A DNA stretch of 64,000 nt from Lagopus muta (GCF_023343835.1 NC_064437.1:53704972-53768971), one strand, 5' to 3'. Positions 1 to 15,100 are shown, counted from the stretch's first letter. Notes: a model not told the origin generated them from the sequence alone. A program made the numbers and translations.

Positions 1-59
1 ATCACGAGAAGCAGCACGCAGTGCTAGGATCCTAAGTGTGCACGTTTTGTCTCTCTTAG

Positions 60-194
60 AAGCCGGAAGGACAGTTTAGAAAGCGAGAGCTCAGCAGCTA
101 TCATTCCTCATGAGCTAATCCGCACGAGACAGCTGGAAAGCGTACACCTGAAGTTTAACCAGGAGTCTGGAGCGCTGATTCCCCTCTGTCTGAG
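60..194 (+). CDS. SUFU: SUFU coding exon (residues 342-386)
   Basis: The exon follows an acceptor ending CTCTCTTAG and closes at the donor GTGAGT at 195. It opens with the last base of a split codon, then S-R-K-D-S-L-E-S. By length to the stop these serines correspond to human Ser342 (61-63) and Ser346 (73-75), the reported GSK3-beta and PKA sites; RKDS fits the basophilic PKA consensus. It continues through PHELIRTRQLESVHLKF to PLCL and ends with two bases of an Arg codon. Compared with the human sequence as I remember it, a few residues differ after Ser346, in a run of Ser, Glu and Ala. Confidence 0.96.
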
Positions 195-3100
195 GTGAGT
201 GGGGCCATCCTTCCTCCTCAGCTTCTGCAGCTTTTGTCTTATGGCACTGTTTCACCATACAGACGTGCATGCAGTGGTTCTTTAAAGGCCAGAGCTCAGA
301 TAATTTTGCCGAACACACTGGAAACAGATGATTCTTTGCATGTGTTTTCATCGTGGTAAGACTGTTTCTCATTCTTTTTTGCTGTCCTCCAGTATATTTT
401 AGTGTACTGAAACAGGACAGGATTAGTATGCTTTTATTATTAATGGTCTAATGCTGGCGACTCTGATAAAGAAGGGATGTCTTATCATACTCTGTCAAAG
501 AAATCCCTTGAGTTGTTAACTATGGCTTATGGACTCAGACACAAATATTTGTGCAAAGCCTGTTTGCAGTCAGTTTATGCATGCAAGTGTGTTTTCTAGT
601 CAAATTCTCTCACATGAGTGAACGAACAGAACATTGTGTGTACCCTATGCATTATCTTCTGAAGGTTAGGCTATGCATACCACTGCATGTGACATTCTAG
701 ATACTCACAGTTTCAGTCAGGCACTCTTTTAAAAGATACATGTGGCAAATGTAGTCGTTAACATAAGACAAATGATTGCAGGTGATTGAATTACTTTGGC
801 TTAATGAATTACCTGCCTGTGGTATCAGAGTTATCAGCAGCAGGTGCACACTTGCCTGTGCCTGTTGAGAAACCAATGGGATAGCTGACATGAACATATT
901 TTATTTTACATTATAAATGTGTAAATGCTCTGTCCTGATCAGTTAGCACAGCTCAACTTGACCAGCAGTAACTCATCAGTCAGCTGTGACCCTGTCATTG
1001 GGTGCTATATATCTTACCTTATGTTTTCCCAATTGCATATTGGAAGCCATGCTTGCATGCAAAGGCACTCAGTCTAAGTACCACAGGTATGACTTTCCCT
1101 GTGGAAAGCACTGAATGAAGAAAAGGGTATTGATACTATAAATGGTTCTGCATATGTATCCTCTAGGTGTTTTATTGAAATGCATAAGTAGTGCAGGTTA
1201 CATTTGTCAAGCACCAGGGTATTGAATTACTAGGCATTGTCACTGTAAGTAAGTTTGATCCCACTGATGGTCCTGCTTAGAAAAGCATCATCTCACTGCC
1301 ACATGATGCGGAGTCTGGATCCTCTCCTGCAGCTTTCTTGTTTCTGAAAGACTGACAGTCCCCTGTCTGTACATGCATCAGAGCTTCATCACAGGGGCAC
1401 CCCCACAACGGGATCCAGTTAGGCTATTCTAGCTCTGAAGCAAGGCCCCGCATTATATAGGGGAGAATAAAAGAGAACTTGCCTCAAAAGGAGACTTGTG
1501 ATGGACTAATCAGTCATATATTCCTAAAAAGTTAATAGTTGCTACCTTCAGGTGGCTTCACATGCTGATGGCAGAAGCTACAGTGATACATCTTCATCAA
1601 TCTGTTGAATGCTGCTCACAGCCTTTCAGTTCACACACGTGTGTTTTATTCCCAGGGGAAGGCTCTTACATGGACGGCACTTTACATATAAAAGTATTAC
1701 AGGGGACACAGCAATCACGTTTGTATCAACGGGAGTAGAAGGAGCATTTGCTACAGAGGAGCACCCCTATGCAGCACATGGACCTTGGTTACAAGTGAGA
1801 GAACCTTTTGCCTTCCCCCTTTACACTGTCCTAAGTATGATCCTATGTTAAGGGCTTAAAAGTGTAACAAACCCGTTTAGTATCACTTACAGTTTATGCA
1901 GAATATTTTCAATGATTATGAACTCAAAAAATAATGGTAAACTGTTACTGTTTATGTTAATGGAGCTCAAATTGATGAACAGTGGCTGGAAAGTTATAAA
2001 ATTATCTGTGAATACAGAAGTATCCATTTCCTGGAGTCAGCAAACACTTTGAAGACTGTATTTGCTCTTGATTTCCTCCAGAAAGGAATTTGGGGAGGCA
2101 GAGTGGAATGACCTAAACAACAATGGAGCCAGGCTCCAGCAAGCTGATCTCTAGAGAAGGCTGTGGGACTTCGATCCTACAGAGCCAGGATCTCAGTTTT
2201 ACATCACCCTTAACAGGAGGGCAGCACAGTGGGTACAGCCTCTCAGTTTTACCTCTTTCTTAATGATTCTATGACAAAAGTGTGTTCCTTGAAGCACCCA
2301 CACATCTTCTGCACCAGATTGTTTCTGTGTCACAGATTTTCCTTGGAAGCTCCCCATCTGCTTATTGTTGAGGGTCAGCCCTTTAGAGCCAGGGATGCAC
2401 GAATTATATGACGGCATAGCATTATTCTAACCTTGAATCGTGGTTATAAACACATTGCAAACACAAAAAAAAGCTTTGAGGAATATGTTTATTCAGAAAA
2501 ACACATCTCTGAGAGGCTATATACGTGCAGTACTTCTCTGCCTTCACTGTTGCTGTGGCATTCCTGCCTCCCCTTCTGTTTTTAAGGCAGAGGTTTGTTT
2601 TTGCGTTGCAGTGTTGTGGTTAACCTTCCAGTGACTTGTTTCCAAGGCATTCCAGTGCGTGTGTTCATTCGTCTGGAGGACATCATACCTTGAAATCTGT
2701 ATGACTTGTAAAGGGGCTGATCTTGGCTGGAATCATCTCGTGTAGGGATTTCAAAGAACTTGCATGCTTTGATTGTACTGACTGGAAAGTGCAACACTCC
2801 TGTAATGATTAACAGCAAACGGTCAGGCTTAAGGGTGGGTCATTTGCTGTTGGTTCCTGTGCTTGCCAGCATATGATACATGGGATCTTGTGACTGTGTT
2901 AACTCCAAACATAAGAGTATTTGTCTGCATTTACATCACATCTTGAAATGTATTGATGTGTGGAGTAGTCAGGTAACCTCTAAGAGTGAGGAATGGCAGT
3001 ATTTAGGTCACCATGCAGGCAAGTAACCAATATTAATCCTTGAGCCCGGTTGCTTCTGTGCCTATTACTGTGGTACTGAAGATTAAGCAAGTTTTTTGGA

Positions 3101-6100
3101 GTATGTGGAAGGGAAAGGTGAAGAGCTTCTGTCTCCTAAGGGATTAGGAGAAGCAAGTTCCCTTGCTTGTTTCCTGCACAAGATCATTGTATTGGATCTT
3201 CTCTTCTGACATGACTGACTTTGTGCTGGCTCTTGCCCAGTCCTGTGATAGGAATGAGGGAGGACAGCCTGGTTGGGAGGGGAAAGGAAGCTAAAAGCAG
3301 CCTGGGACAAGAGGAGGAGGACCTGGTTGTGTGAGATAGATGTGGGAGTGTCTGAGGCTCTTGGCTTAATATGCAGTGCAGGGCTTCTTCTGTGCTCAGC
3401 AGTCCCTTGTGGTGTTGGGAGCGGAGGAGGGAGGTTCGTGTGGCTTTGCTTCAGAAGTAAAAGACATTGTGGTGCGCAGAATTATCAAGGAGGCGAGTCA
3501 TGTTAGTTTAGACCTTTGCAGCCTGAGTAGGCAGAGTTGGCAGCCCCGCAGAGCTTTCACAATGAGGCCCAGGGGCCTTTCCTCCTCCTTCGCCTGGGAC
3601 CCCGGGCACTGCAATGCAGAGGCTTGTTGCAAAGGCGTGCAAACAGAGGGATTATGGAGTGGAAGAGAGATGGCAGGCCTCTTTTCCTGCAGGTTTTTCT
3701 CCTGTCTCAGGAAACAGAGCCTGAAAAATCCGGGCCTCCACTCTGTGCAGCAGCCAGGGACTGACTCCTTTTGGGCCTGAGTGCTGGTGCAGCGAAAGCC
3801 CAAACCTGCAGACTAAACACAGCACCTCCTGTTTACATCTAGTGGGCTGGAGTGGAGCATGTCCAAGGTGGGTCAGGCCGAGCTGAGCAATGAGCTGAGA
3901 GTTGCTGGCAGTGGCGGGTGCTTAATGGGTGACAGGAGTTTGGCAGGTCCTGCGCTGTTCCTAGCAGACAGGTGTCCGCATCGCTGCCACAGCTCGTGGC
4001 AGGAGCCCTTTTAGCAGTCTCAGCAGAAAAGGCAAGGAATCATTAGACTACGACGATTGTGTGTCCCATTTCTGTCAACAGTCTTTCCAGGTCACGTTTG
4101 AGGTGTTCTACTGGGGAAAGCCTGTCCTGCTGCTGCCCATGCTCAAGGGATGATTAGATTATTTCATTCTGCTGTCAAATTGGCACCTTTCCCATATTTG
4201 GATTTTTTTTTTCATTTAAGTAACATTTAATTAGTTCTAAGAAGCTAAATTCTATTAAAGGTCTAAGCATGTCAGGCTGGTTTATTTCTGAACTTCTTCC
4301 ACTGTGTCATGTATTGTTGAATAGGGAAATTGCTTTGACTCAGAAATGTACAAACATATTCAAGAAGTCCTCCTTGTTAACACTAGACTCCTGTTTATAT
4401 GCTAGTTACCGTGGCAAAGTCTCTGATGTGTAACACTTGCATTAACATTACACATGATCAAAGGCTTCCGTCCTTCTTTCTTCCGTTCCCCCTTCCCCCA
4501 GCACCGTGACAGCAGTATCCCCGTGCCTCCTGAGCACCCCTCATCTCCTCTCCTTCCCGAAGGGCAGATGTTCCAGATGCACAGAGAAAGGCTGGGCAGG
4601 AGCTGTCTGGCCCGGTGTCAGAGCGTTAAGGATGCTGGTCATATAAACAGGCTCTGACATTAACTGCCCCACAGAGACATTCGTATTCGTGGTGGAGTGC
4701 CCCAGCTTCTGGGTCTGAGAATGCCAAGCATGCAGTTCATCACAGATCAACCTTGTTTGTCTGTATGCCTACCCAAAGCAAGGTGAGGTTGTGCGTGTGT
4801 TCTCCTTCCCTCCCTTACTTGTGTTCAGGCAGATGATAGAGACGCTCTGTTGAAATGTCTTACTGATCAAACCCGACCCAATAAAGTTGCCTGAGCCTTT
4901 AATACATATTAATATTATCCTGGGGTAGTTTGTGTCAAAGCCTGTCAGCATGCATCATCCTTTGGGAATTACCATCATTAAGTCTTCGGTGATGGGAGTC
5001 AGGACATGCTTCTGCAAAGCTCCTCTGCTTTTATGTGTATGTCTAGCACAAAGCAGACTGTTCTCCCCTCCTACCTTGCTCACCTGGACTGCTTACTCTC
5101 CCAGAGGGGAGAGGGAGGTTTGTTTAACACTACCTTCAGATAATTTCTACTCCTGCTGCTTTAGGCAGTCATTGTTCTAGGGAAGAAGATGACATTCAAG
5201 TCTTTGATCATGTGCAACGTACATGTTACGCATCAGATATTGCTGCAAACTCTGACATACGAGTCCATACAGTGCAGTGAAAACAAACTTAAATAGTCCT
5301 CGTTAACTGCAAAGTCAAGCATACAGAATTTAAGAACTATCCAAAAAACAGTTTCTGCAGCTTAACCTTGCCCTTCGTGTGTGTATTTCAATATCATATC
5401 TTATTGAATGTTCAGATGTATTTTTTACAAAGTACGCCACCTCATTCAGTGCAGAAGGATGCAACATGTTTTGGGAAATAAGGTAGACTCTCACCTATAG
5501 GACATCCACTTTGTTTGTTTGTCAAAAGCAGAACATGTATAGTGAATGAGGCAAGTAATCGCAAGAAGATCGGAATAGTCCCATGGTGAAGCCTGTTAAG
5601 TGTTACCCTGGAGAACTGAATCCTGTCCCTACCTCTATTATTCTGTTCTTTCTCAATATTATTTCCTGATTCTCAAGCTAAACTATTCACAGGTGGCAAA
5701 TGGATTTGTGTTCCTTATTTTCTGGATGGCCAGCTTGAGAGCTGAGGTCTCATCCATGTTCCCAGCAGCACCAATGGCCAGAAGGAATTCTGCTGCAGAT
5801 CCCCTGTGCTCCACAGTGCAGAGTAGGCTGGAAAAGAGGGAGCTGTGAATCTTGGGACAGGCACCTGCAAGAAGTAGCCATTTGGACTCAATTTCCTCTT
5901 CACTTGTTTTCCGATGTCTGTTAAGGAAAACCTTCTTCCAGTCATCCTGTGAAGATTAATTTAGTTCTTGCAAAGCATTCCAGCACCACAGATGAATACT
6001 AGAAGCAATTTCAGGAAGATATTAAAATTCATTCTTGCAAGTCAGGAGAGAGAAAAGAATTCCGTGGAGTAGGGGGCCAACCTGAGAGTCAAGACTCACA

Positions 6101-9100
6101 CTGAAACCCCTCTGCTCTTACAGGTTTTCTCTGAGATTTTGTTAGGTCTCAGCTTCTTTAGCTCCCTCCCCCATCTGCTGCATGGGAAGGAGTGCTCCCT
6201 GCCTTGCAGAAATGTGAGGCTGAGCACGTCAGAGGCTGTGAGAGCAGCAGAGACAGTAAGATTAGGTACTTCCAGTGTAATCCATGCTGGCAGTAGTCGG
6301 ATGGAGAGTACTAAATAAAGGGGAAGAGAGTAGGAGGAAACGGGCAAACAACTTGAATGATAATGAAAAGAAATGATGACTAATGCTGCATTCAGTGAGC
6401 AGAACCATCCTGAGGACCAAGCAGGGCAGAGGTCTTGTGGGAGAAAAACTGCAGGCAGTCTTGTGATTACAGATTTGTTTCGCGAGGCAGACATTCACTG
6501 GGGCTGAATTAACATTGCACAGGCAGTCTCTATTCAGCCATTTCCAAAGTTTCACGTGCCCAGTATTGCTGGTCTCTGTAGAGGTTGTTTTTTTTCCAGG
6601 TAGTTTACGCAGTTTCAAAACAAATGCTGTTAGGCTGATGGAGGCTACGGATCATTTGCAGTTGGCACCCTGTGATCCTCAGCACAAGGTCTCTGTCTCC
6701 ACGTGAGCTCTGCTTGCCTTCCATGCCAACAGGTTTGCAGCGTCCAGCAGACATGGTGTGGATGCTGAGGCTGTGGAAAAGGGGCTCCCCTCCCGTCTCC
6801 CTACCCTTTGTGTCACCTCCGGCTTTGGCCTCTGGTCTGCCCTCCATCCTGTTTTTCTATGTCTTTGTCTTCCCCTCATCCTCTGCTTTTCTCTCCTCCC
6901 CTTCATTCAAGTTGGCAAATTCCTTCACCTCCTCCTCCACATCGCCTGACTTCCAGCAGAAATGCTGAGAGCACTGGAGAGTTTCCTGCTTTGCGTCCTG
7001 ATGTGCCTGGTGCCATAGCAATCCCTCGTCACTCAGAGGAATGATCAAAGGGGAAAGTCCTACTTAGCAGCCTCTGCCCTGTGTCTGGGAGTGAGCTGCC
7101 TTGGGCTGGGGCATGTTCAATGAATAATGGACCTTCAGTGCATTTTTCTGCCCTTCTCTGAAAGGCTGCAGGCAAATCGTCACTTTCAGAGGCTTCTGGC
7201 TTGGCAGAGCATTCTCTAAGATAGGGAGAAAGACTTTCCCTTGACCTTCGGAGCTCCTCCTGAGGGCTAGTTCCAGTGCTCTGCAATAAAATGATTATCC
7301 ACATTTGTTAGCACTGCCGGAAACTACTTTTTCCAAAATACCTCTCTGAGAGAACTTGATTCCTTTTCCCCTAAAAGCCCTTAAAAACCTAAAACAAGAC
7401 ATCCAGCATGGAAAAATAAGTAGAGGCGTAGGACAGCAAGGTCAAACTTCTGGTAGAAGACGTTAGACAAGCATGTCTGTAGGCAAGGTAGGTACATGGA
7501 GCCCGTGGGAAGCATCCAGCTTTCAGGAGCTATCAACGCGCACTATCTATGTTGGCAGTGGGGGGGGGAGATTACTGTGAGCAGGGTCATAGGGGACAAT
7601 CCATTCTTTTGGTTTGGCAACCTAAGTGAAAAATCTGGGAAAGAAGAGCAGACCAAGCTCAATCTTTAAATATTCTCAGTTTTTCTTGCTGAAACAAAAG
7701 CCTTAAAGAAACCAAAAGCAGAAGACAATCCTTTTGTGTTGAATGAAACCAGAAATAGAAGGTTTTTTTCAATAAAAACAGACCAAAGGGGAAAAAAAAA
7801 AAAAAAAGCAAGTTTTGCAGAATGGAGTTTGGTGTTGTTAGAAGTTTTGTCTTCTCTAATCAACATTTGAAGGATAAAGCACTCACCCAGGATATGAAAA
7901 ACTCATGTTTTATTCCTTTGCTTTTATTTCAACCACTATTTCTACTTCTTAGCTTTATGGCCACCACAGCTATAGGGTATTTTGATTGTTCCTCAGCTCA
8001 TCCAATTGGAGTTGTTCCACATCATATAAAACACTGAATTAGTCACAGAGACAGAGAGCACAAGAGAATGACTCTGTTCCGGTAGAGTTAGGACATTCCC
8101 CTGGAAATGAGCACATCTGGTTCTTCTCTCTGCTCTACCACATGTTAAATCATTTATGCACATTGGCATAATGGCAGCAGTAGAGGTTCAAAGCAACCTC
8201 TGTAACGGCTACTCTGGTGCTTGAGCTGCTCGCCCATTAAGTGGCGGCTATGGTTTGCATCCAAGGGATTGGTTTCTGGTCTCCCCAGACCAGAGTAGCT
8301 GTGTCATGCCTGGCCTGGTGAATTTAAGGACAGTGTCCACAAACTGCCCGAAATCACATACAACTACAGCCTACTCTTCCCCAGATGCATCTGTCCCAAG
8401 ACAAACATTGTCTAAATCTTTTAGGTGGCTTCCCCCAAATTCTTGGTCAGGCCTAGGGCAATCTGAATTATCACTTTCCAGTAAGTTTATCACCTTCCCA
8501 CAACACTCCCCCAAATCCCTTTCTGTTCTTTTTTCTCACAGCCTCATTTCATGAGACACCAGGAGAAACTTAACATTAGAAGTTAAAGCATCCCATTGGT
8601 CATCATGATCCATTCTTCAACAGCGTGTTTCCTAGCCCTTTGTCTAGGCTAGCTTTGGACAAGTCAAGTTCTCCCATCCTTCAACCAACTGACTACCCTC
8701 TGGCCTAACGCTCCTCCCTTGCTACTTGAACTACATTTTGGCTACTCTTTGTAACTTTCCTCTCACCTGCTTGGACCATTTGCTGAAGTGGCTGTTCTGC
8801 CTTAGCATTTTCACTCTGAAAGAATTGTGTTGCTTGGCTCCCTTGCCAGCTCTCTTCAGCTCAGCCAAACTTTGTGTTTGCTGGAAGCAGCCCTGTCTAC
8901 AAGGTGGATCTCATCAGGCTGGACCTAGGACTAGCCTTGTAGCTGGGAATGTCATAGGAGATCCCACAAGGTCAAAATCTTTCAGCATCGTCATATACTT
9001 CCTCTTCTGGAATTGTAACATCACAGTGTGAAGCAATAGGGTCCCTCAGGCATCTGTGAGTGGATGTTTTTCCAGTACAAGGAGAGTTACGAATCTCCTG

Positions 9101-12100
9101 GAAGAGCAACAATGGAATTTCCCATCAAAGGTGTTTGTCGCAATGCTGGTACCTTGGAGGCTGTACTGAGATGGTACGGGCCTCTTCAGGCAGTGTCAGG
9201 GCTGGGCATGACGTAGAAAGACTTAATGACAAGGCCAGAACCATCAAAGCAAGGCAACGTGAAGAAGGCCAAGCTAAGGGAAAGCCAGGAGAGGGGCTGG
9301 GGATGCTCATGGCACAAAACACAAGTCAAGGGGTGTATTGATAATGTCTAATTTCGGTGGGAAATGCTGACACACCTTAACTGCATTGTCTCTGTGCTGT
9401 CAACAGGAATTAATCTGAAACATTTTTAGGGCAAAGGGCTCCTAAATGCTGCTGGGTATTTGCAGAAGTAACAGATGACATGCGGCTTAGGGTACAGCTG
9501 CTCCACCCAGCCTAGGCATAGCACCTGTATGGATGAGCAGTGTCTGAGGAGTGCTGGTGTGATTTACATAGGGGTTTATTGCAATACATCTCCACCTTCT
9601 CTGCCTGAGCTGTACAAGCCAGCTCTGTACTAAGTCCAGATCTAATAAAACCTTTATTTTCTTTGACAAACCTGTTAGAAAAGCAAGTGGCAATGTTTAA
9701 TGCAAACAAAGCACTAGGACAAAGTGTGGGATCATTTGGTTTTGTTTCTAGGTAGGCAAGAAAGTGAGTATTACCAGTAAAAGCATCCATGCTGATTTGT
9801 CCCTGGGCCAATTGCTTGTATTTTGCCCTGAACAAAACACATTCCCCGAAGCTAGACAAAGCTGCAGCTTAATTCCTAGCTCAGCTTCTAAGGGTCTTCC
9901 AAATCAAAGGTGTGCCAGCTGTCCTAGGCTGTCAGAATCAGCGTGAACTGTGGTCCACAGCAACCTCTCCTATGCTAAGAATTTCCAGTCCTCATTGAAT
10001 TCTAATGTGCAAGAGAGATGGGGTGTTAGGTGTGGAATGGTACCCATAAGCTGACTGTGAAATCTTTAATGTTTTACTAAGCACAAGTTGATTTCAAAGT
10101 CAGCTGAACTAGCCTAGAGCCCCATGACCTTGTGAACGTCTTTAGATCTCACCTGTTTTCCTGCATTTGCAGCTGTGTACCTGTAACAAGTCACAATACA
10201 GGTTTCTCAACTGTCTGCGGGTATGGAGGCTTCGACACAAGCTCCTTCACTTGACCTGTAGCTAAGTCCTGTAGGTAAGAAGTAGGTTTCAGACGAGCTC
10301 AGGTGGGATTTACCACGAGAGGGAGACATCATGCTTACAGCATTCCCTGAACACATCCACCTGAGCGGGGCTGCCTCGCACGGTGTTTTGTAATGTGTCA
10401 GCAGATGCAGCTACCAGTGAGGCAGAGGGAAACGTGGACCTTGATTGTTGCAGTAGGTGCCTCTGATAGACAACAGATACTTCTCTTGTGGGTAGTCATC
10501 ATCTTCCGAGCTTCTGCAGCATTACTGACATTCACAGAGCCACAGAGCACATGGGAAATTGAAGAGTGAATCTGCTAGCAACAGGATGGCATCTGTCTGG
10601 GCCTCTCTGGGTCAGGTCACAGAGATCCCAGTGTAAGCAGAACTGTATAGCGCCAAAGGGAAGGTCCCAGATAGCCCCAGCTGCTTGGCGAGGCCATTCT
10701 CTGTGCATACTGCAAACAGCCATGACAAAGGCTGAGTTACACCCTGCAACCAGCTTCAGCAGGCCAGGAAGGCGGGAATGTTTGCACAGAGCTGTGAAAA
10801 CACAGAGCTGTGAGCAGCCGACCGCTATGGCTCCAGGAGAGCTCGGACGCCTCCTCAGCACTGCCCAAGAGATGTCATGGGAGGAAAGGCTGAGTCTGTG
10901 TTTTGGATGACTTCATTTGTCCTCCAGATTGCAAAGACTCTTCCCCTAGCTGGAGCTCTGTTTTCGTTGGGGGAGTGAAAAAGCTGCTTCATCATTATGA
11001 TCTCTGTGCAGCGTCCTGTTGATAAGATCAGCTAACAGCACTGAAGGAAAACTCTAGATTCAGGCCTGAAATATAAAGTGAACAGGGCCTATTTGTTTAA
11101 TTTGAGCTTCTAAGGTTTAAATCCCAAAGGAAATTAAATTAGGTGCCTAGAGCAATGGCAGTCTGTCATGTTTATTTGCTGGGAATGTCACCTTTAATAT
11201 CATGCACATATAACGTGTGTGCGTTAATGTAATGGGGTATCATACTGTGCAGGAGCAGGCATGCTACAAGAGCTGGAAATGTGAGATATTGTGAGCGAGG
11301 GAAGCTGAGATGGGATCAGATTTATTCTCATCCTTCTCCACAGGAGCAAACACCAGCATGAAGCTGTTCTGCTGACTGCAGGTGTGGATGTCGTCCTGAT
11401 CTATGAGCAGACCTTAGTGTTCTTGGGTCATTTAAATTGGGCTACTTCTAAAAGGAGAAATGTTGTCTGGATGCAAATCCAGGACTGCCGTGCTTCTTAC
11501 TTCAAAGCAGCTGGTGTGCTGGGAACGTGTGCCTTCTGCATCCTCAAGAGAGTTCTGGAGTGCTGCATGTTCCCTGAGCTGAGGGATCCTTTAGCTTACC
11601 AATTTGGTTGCACCCGTGCTTTAGAGATTCCCTTCTATTCCAGGAAGGAGGACAAGTTTCCCCAGCTGCATGGGGCTACATAGGAGGCCTTGGGGTGGTT
11701 TGTTTCTGACTCAGACTGCTGCAGGTTGCTGAGGATGGGCTGTGTGTCACACACTGTTTGAATGTCACTGCAGCAGTTTGTCACTGCAGCCAGAGACACT
11801 TGCCCTCCACCAAAGTTAACTATCTATGCAGGGCTTGCAGAACAGCACTGCAATCTTTTCTCAGCCTGCTCCAAAGCACAAGCTGCCGCCGCTTCAATCT
11901 CACAGCCGCAGTCCATGAGACAGCTGAGCTGCAGACTGCTGTCCCACTCCGCCTGTCAGACCCTTCAGGGAGCCAGTTCAGCTCACTAAATCAGTGGAAG
12001 TTGTTGTTTGGTTGCTGGTTTTTTTTCAGCTGGATTAACAAAATCCACTGAGAGGGGATGGTGAGCTGCAGATGGGCTTGGCTCAGGGGATCACACCCCA

Positions 12101-15100
12101 CACTGGTGCTTGTCGCAGTGCTCCACATAGGCTTGTCTTCACGCTGCAAGTCTGTGGCTTAGCCAAGACCTGACTGCTCCCCCACTTGCTCCCTCGAGCC
12201 CTTGCTGCTCACCCCTGCTCACCCTGTATTGTTTTCCAGCAGCAGAAGAGCAGCTGGCTGCCTCCACATGTGGTTCCCATTTCTTCCCTGCCTCTGGCAC
12301 CTTGGGAGCGCCCAGGGGTCTTCCTGCTGCGCTTCTCTTCCAGTCCCCCTGCCAAAGATGTGACTCCTCATTCCTGCTCTCTCACCCATCCCAACCTCTG
12401 GCATTTTTGCTCATCCGTGGAGGGCTGAATATTCATTTCCTCTTTGCCTGATTGCTGTGAATACCAATTCCTCCTCCTTTTTCCGGCTGCTCTGTACATT
12501 TTGATGTCTGCCAAATTGTTTTCATTCCCTCGCCCCATTGCAGGCTGCACCTCCGCAGAAACTGATCTGCTCTACTCAGAGCCCCAGCTCCCCACCCAGC
12601 TATCCCTCCTGGGCTGAGCGATCAGGTTGCCCTCCTGTCTCTGACACAGACAGTCAGCTTCCTCATTCTGCAAGCAGCCAACAAACGAGTGTCTCCAGTT
12701 CAACAGGCAGAAAGTTACAGCCTCCTGCAAGGAGACTGCAGCAGTTTGCAGTGGCACTGCGTGTTTCAGTGCAATGTTTCTCAGCTTGCCAGTCTGCAGA
12801 TTGGTGCCAGGTTGCAGAGTTCTGTCCAAAGCAGCAAGCTCCTGGCTGCTAGCTGAAGCAGAGCTTTTTCCAGGCTCAAGGTATGAACAGAAAGTCCTGA
12901 TGGGCTACCTGCATCCAGGCTGAGCAGCTCAGTCATAAACCCTGGCCTGAAGTCTGCTGCAGGTCGGAGCTAAATGAGGAGGGAAATTAGTGGAGAATGG
13001 AGGCCACAGTTCCCTCATCCCCCAGGAAAACAGTGTACAGTGTTGGCAGGGCAGCAGGGGTGAATGGAAGAGAATTCAGATACATCATAGCTCTTGAATC
13101 TGGATTTGGTGTTTTCTTACTACCAAAGGAAGAAAGGGAGATCAGAGTACTCCCTTTCTTCTAGCCAACAGTCCTGCTGGTATTACCAAAACACAAGCCA
13201 GCAGCTTCAGCTAAGTAGTCCACGTTGTCCAGGCAGTCATGCACTCCCTGCTCCCATTCCTGGCTCCAAGGAGCTAGAAGTGGTTTCCTGCAGGGCCATG
13301 CGACTGCCAGGCCAACCCTCTTCCAGCCCAGGGCAGGAAGAGACAGGATAAGGAAGGGGTCTGGGTATGATGACTGCTTTGGGGATGGAGAGTAGTGCCA
13401 GAAACAGAGGAAAGAGGGGAGCGAAGGAGGGAAGGGAGATGCAGAGGGAAAGAAGCAAACCTGTAGGTTGAAATAGGAATAACATGCTGGGTTCTCTGTA
13501 ACTCAACTCCCAGGAATGCCACTCCAACACACTTGCGTTGCGTGGGGATGTTGTCCCCATCCCACACTGCATTTCCATTCCCATTCCAAATCTGCTGACT
13601 GCTGGGGACTCCAGCCTTTGCATCTGCAGCAAAAAGAGGCAGAACATGTCTGTTTTGGCTATTATGTGCCTTCCTAAAGAGAGTGCAGGTTTTTCTCCCC
13701 ATGAGTGCAGGGTTTGCTCCCCCGTGTTCCTCTGCTTTATATAACTTGTGGTCTTCATGGAGCTCCACTCCCAGAAATCAGATGAAAGCAGCACTGTCTC
13801 TTATTGCCTCTCTAGCAGTTGTTATCTTGACCCCTTTTCCTTCTTCCCTACTCTGTCTTTCTAAAGCTGGGCCTCTAATTTTAGTCTTAGGAAGATAATT
13901 GAGGGTCGAAAAAGATTGCCATATAATTTTAACATTTTTAGTGTGGTTGAGGCAGGAGGCAAAGTTAGGAGCTCCTTGCCCTTAAGCCGATGTGTTGCAG
14001 GAATGAAGAACATTCCTGGTACAGCTTGCTCAGTGGAAAAGTCATTCTGTTGCTTGGCAGTTAGCTAAAACTGGGAGTGAGAAGACATAAACCACTGTAT
14101 TTCCTTTGCAGATCCTATTGACCGAAGAGTTCGTAGAGAGAATGCTGGAAGATTTAGAAGATCTGAACTCTCCAGAGGAAGTAAGGCTGCTTCGTTCCTG
14201 CATCCCCACTGTATGCCCCAGAGAGCCTCACAGAACCTCTGAAGGCTTTGTGAGACGTTTACCTCTTCTGTGGGATAGGGTACTGAGAGAAAGGATTGCA
14301 AGAAAAGCAGAGCAGTTTTGGGTATGAAGGGAGATGCTGCACATCCTCTCCTTCAGCATCATTCCCCACTGTCTGTCTGGGCACTCCGACCCAAAGCAGC
14401 GCAGCCCCTGGGCCAGGTGTCAGGGTTTGCCTTCATGTTGTGGGTAACCTCCTCAGGAGCTCACCTCCTCCCCACTGCCAGAGCAGCTGAACGCAGTGGC
14501 AGCACATTTACTACTGAACAGTCTGTCCTTGGGGGCCTCCTTTTGGTTTGGGAACATTTTCATGTCTGTTCTTGGCCCTCACCTGCTGCCCCTGCAAGTC
14601 AGTGCACAGCGTGCAAAAGACCATCCCCAGCCTGAAAATGTTACAGCAGCGGCTGAAGGAGCTTTATAAAGCTTTGCTGTGTGGTGCTAAACTTCCCCTT
14701 GCCATGTGATCTCTTCCTGGGGAACATTTAACACCCTGTCTCCCATGCATGCCATATAAATATTCTGACTGACTTCAAAGAGCAGTGGCAAAAATGACAT
14801 GTAATATTTTTAATCCCATTTTTTACAGCTCCCTGCAGACTCTAAAGAAACTTTCCTTGGCTTGTCGAGCAGCACTCCTATCCCTCGCCCCACTCCCCTC
14901 CCCCCAGGAAAATCTCAGGGCTCTAATTGTTTAATCCAGAGTTGATTTAATGCCAGGGTGTTCTTCGCTGTGAGAGTGAGGAGAGCACACTGCTGGCTGT
15001 GCAGGGACTTTCAGGCCAGCTTTTATCCAGTTAAACCTAATCCAAAGCTCATTTTGGCCAGTGACATGGAAGCCCAGGAGCGCTTGGTCGGAAGGCCCTT

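Noticed and set aside
2160-2275. Possible CR1 tail ending in ATTCTATGA
   Set aside because: Only the last few bases fit; the sequence before it does not follow the CR1 3' region in either orientation.
5605-5625. Short resemblance to the mature miR-146 sequence, which maps to the same chromosome arm in human
   Set aside because: Only about ten bases agree (GAGAACTGAATC), the 3' half differs and no hairpin partner is seen. In human the miR-146b locus lies further away, beyond SUFU.
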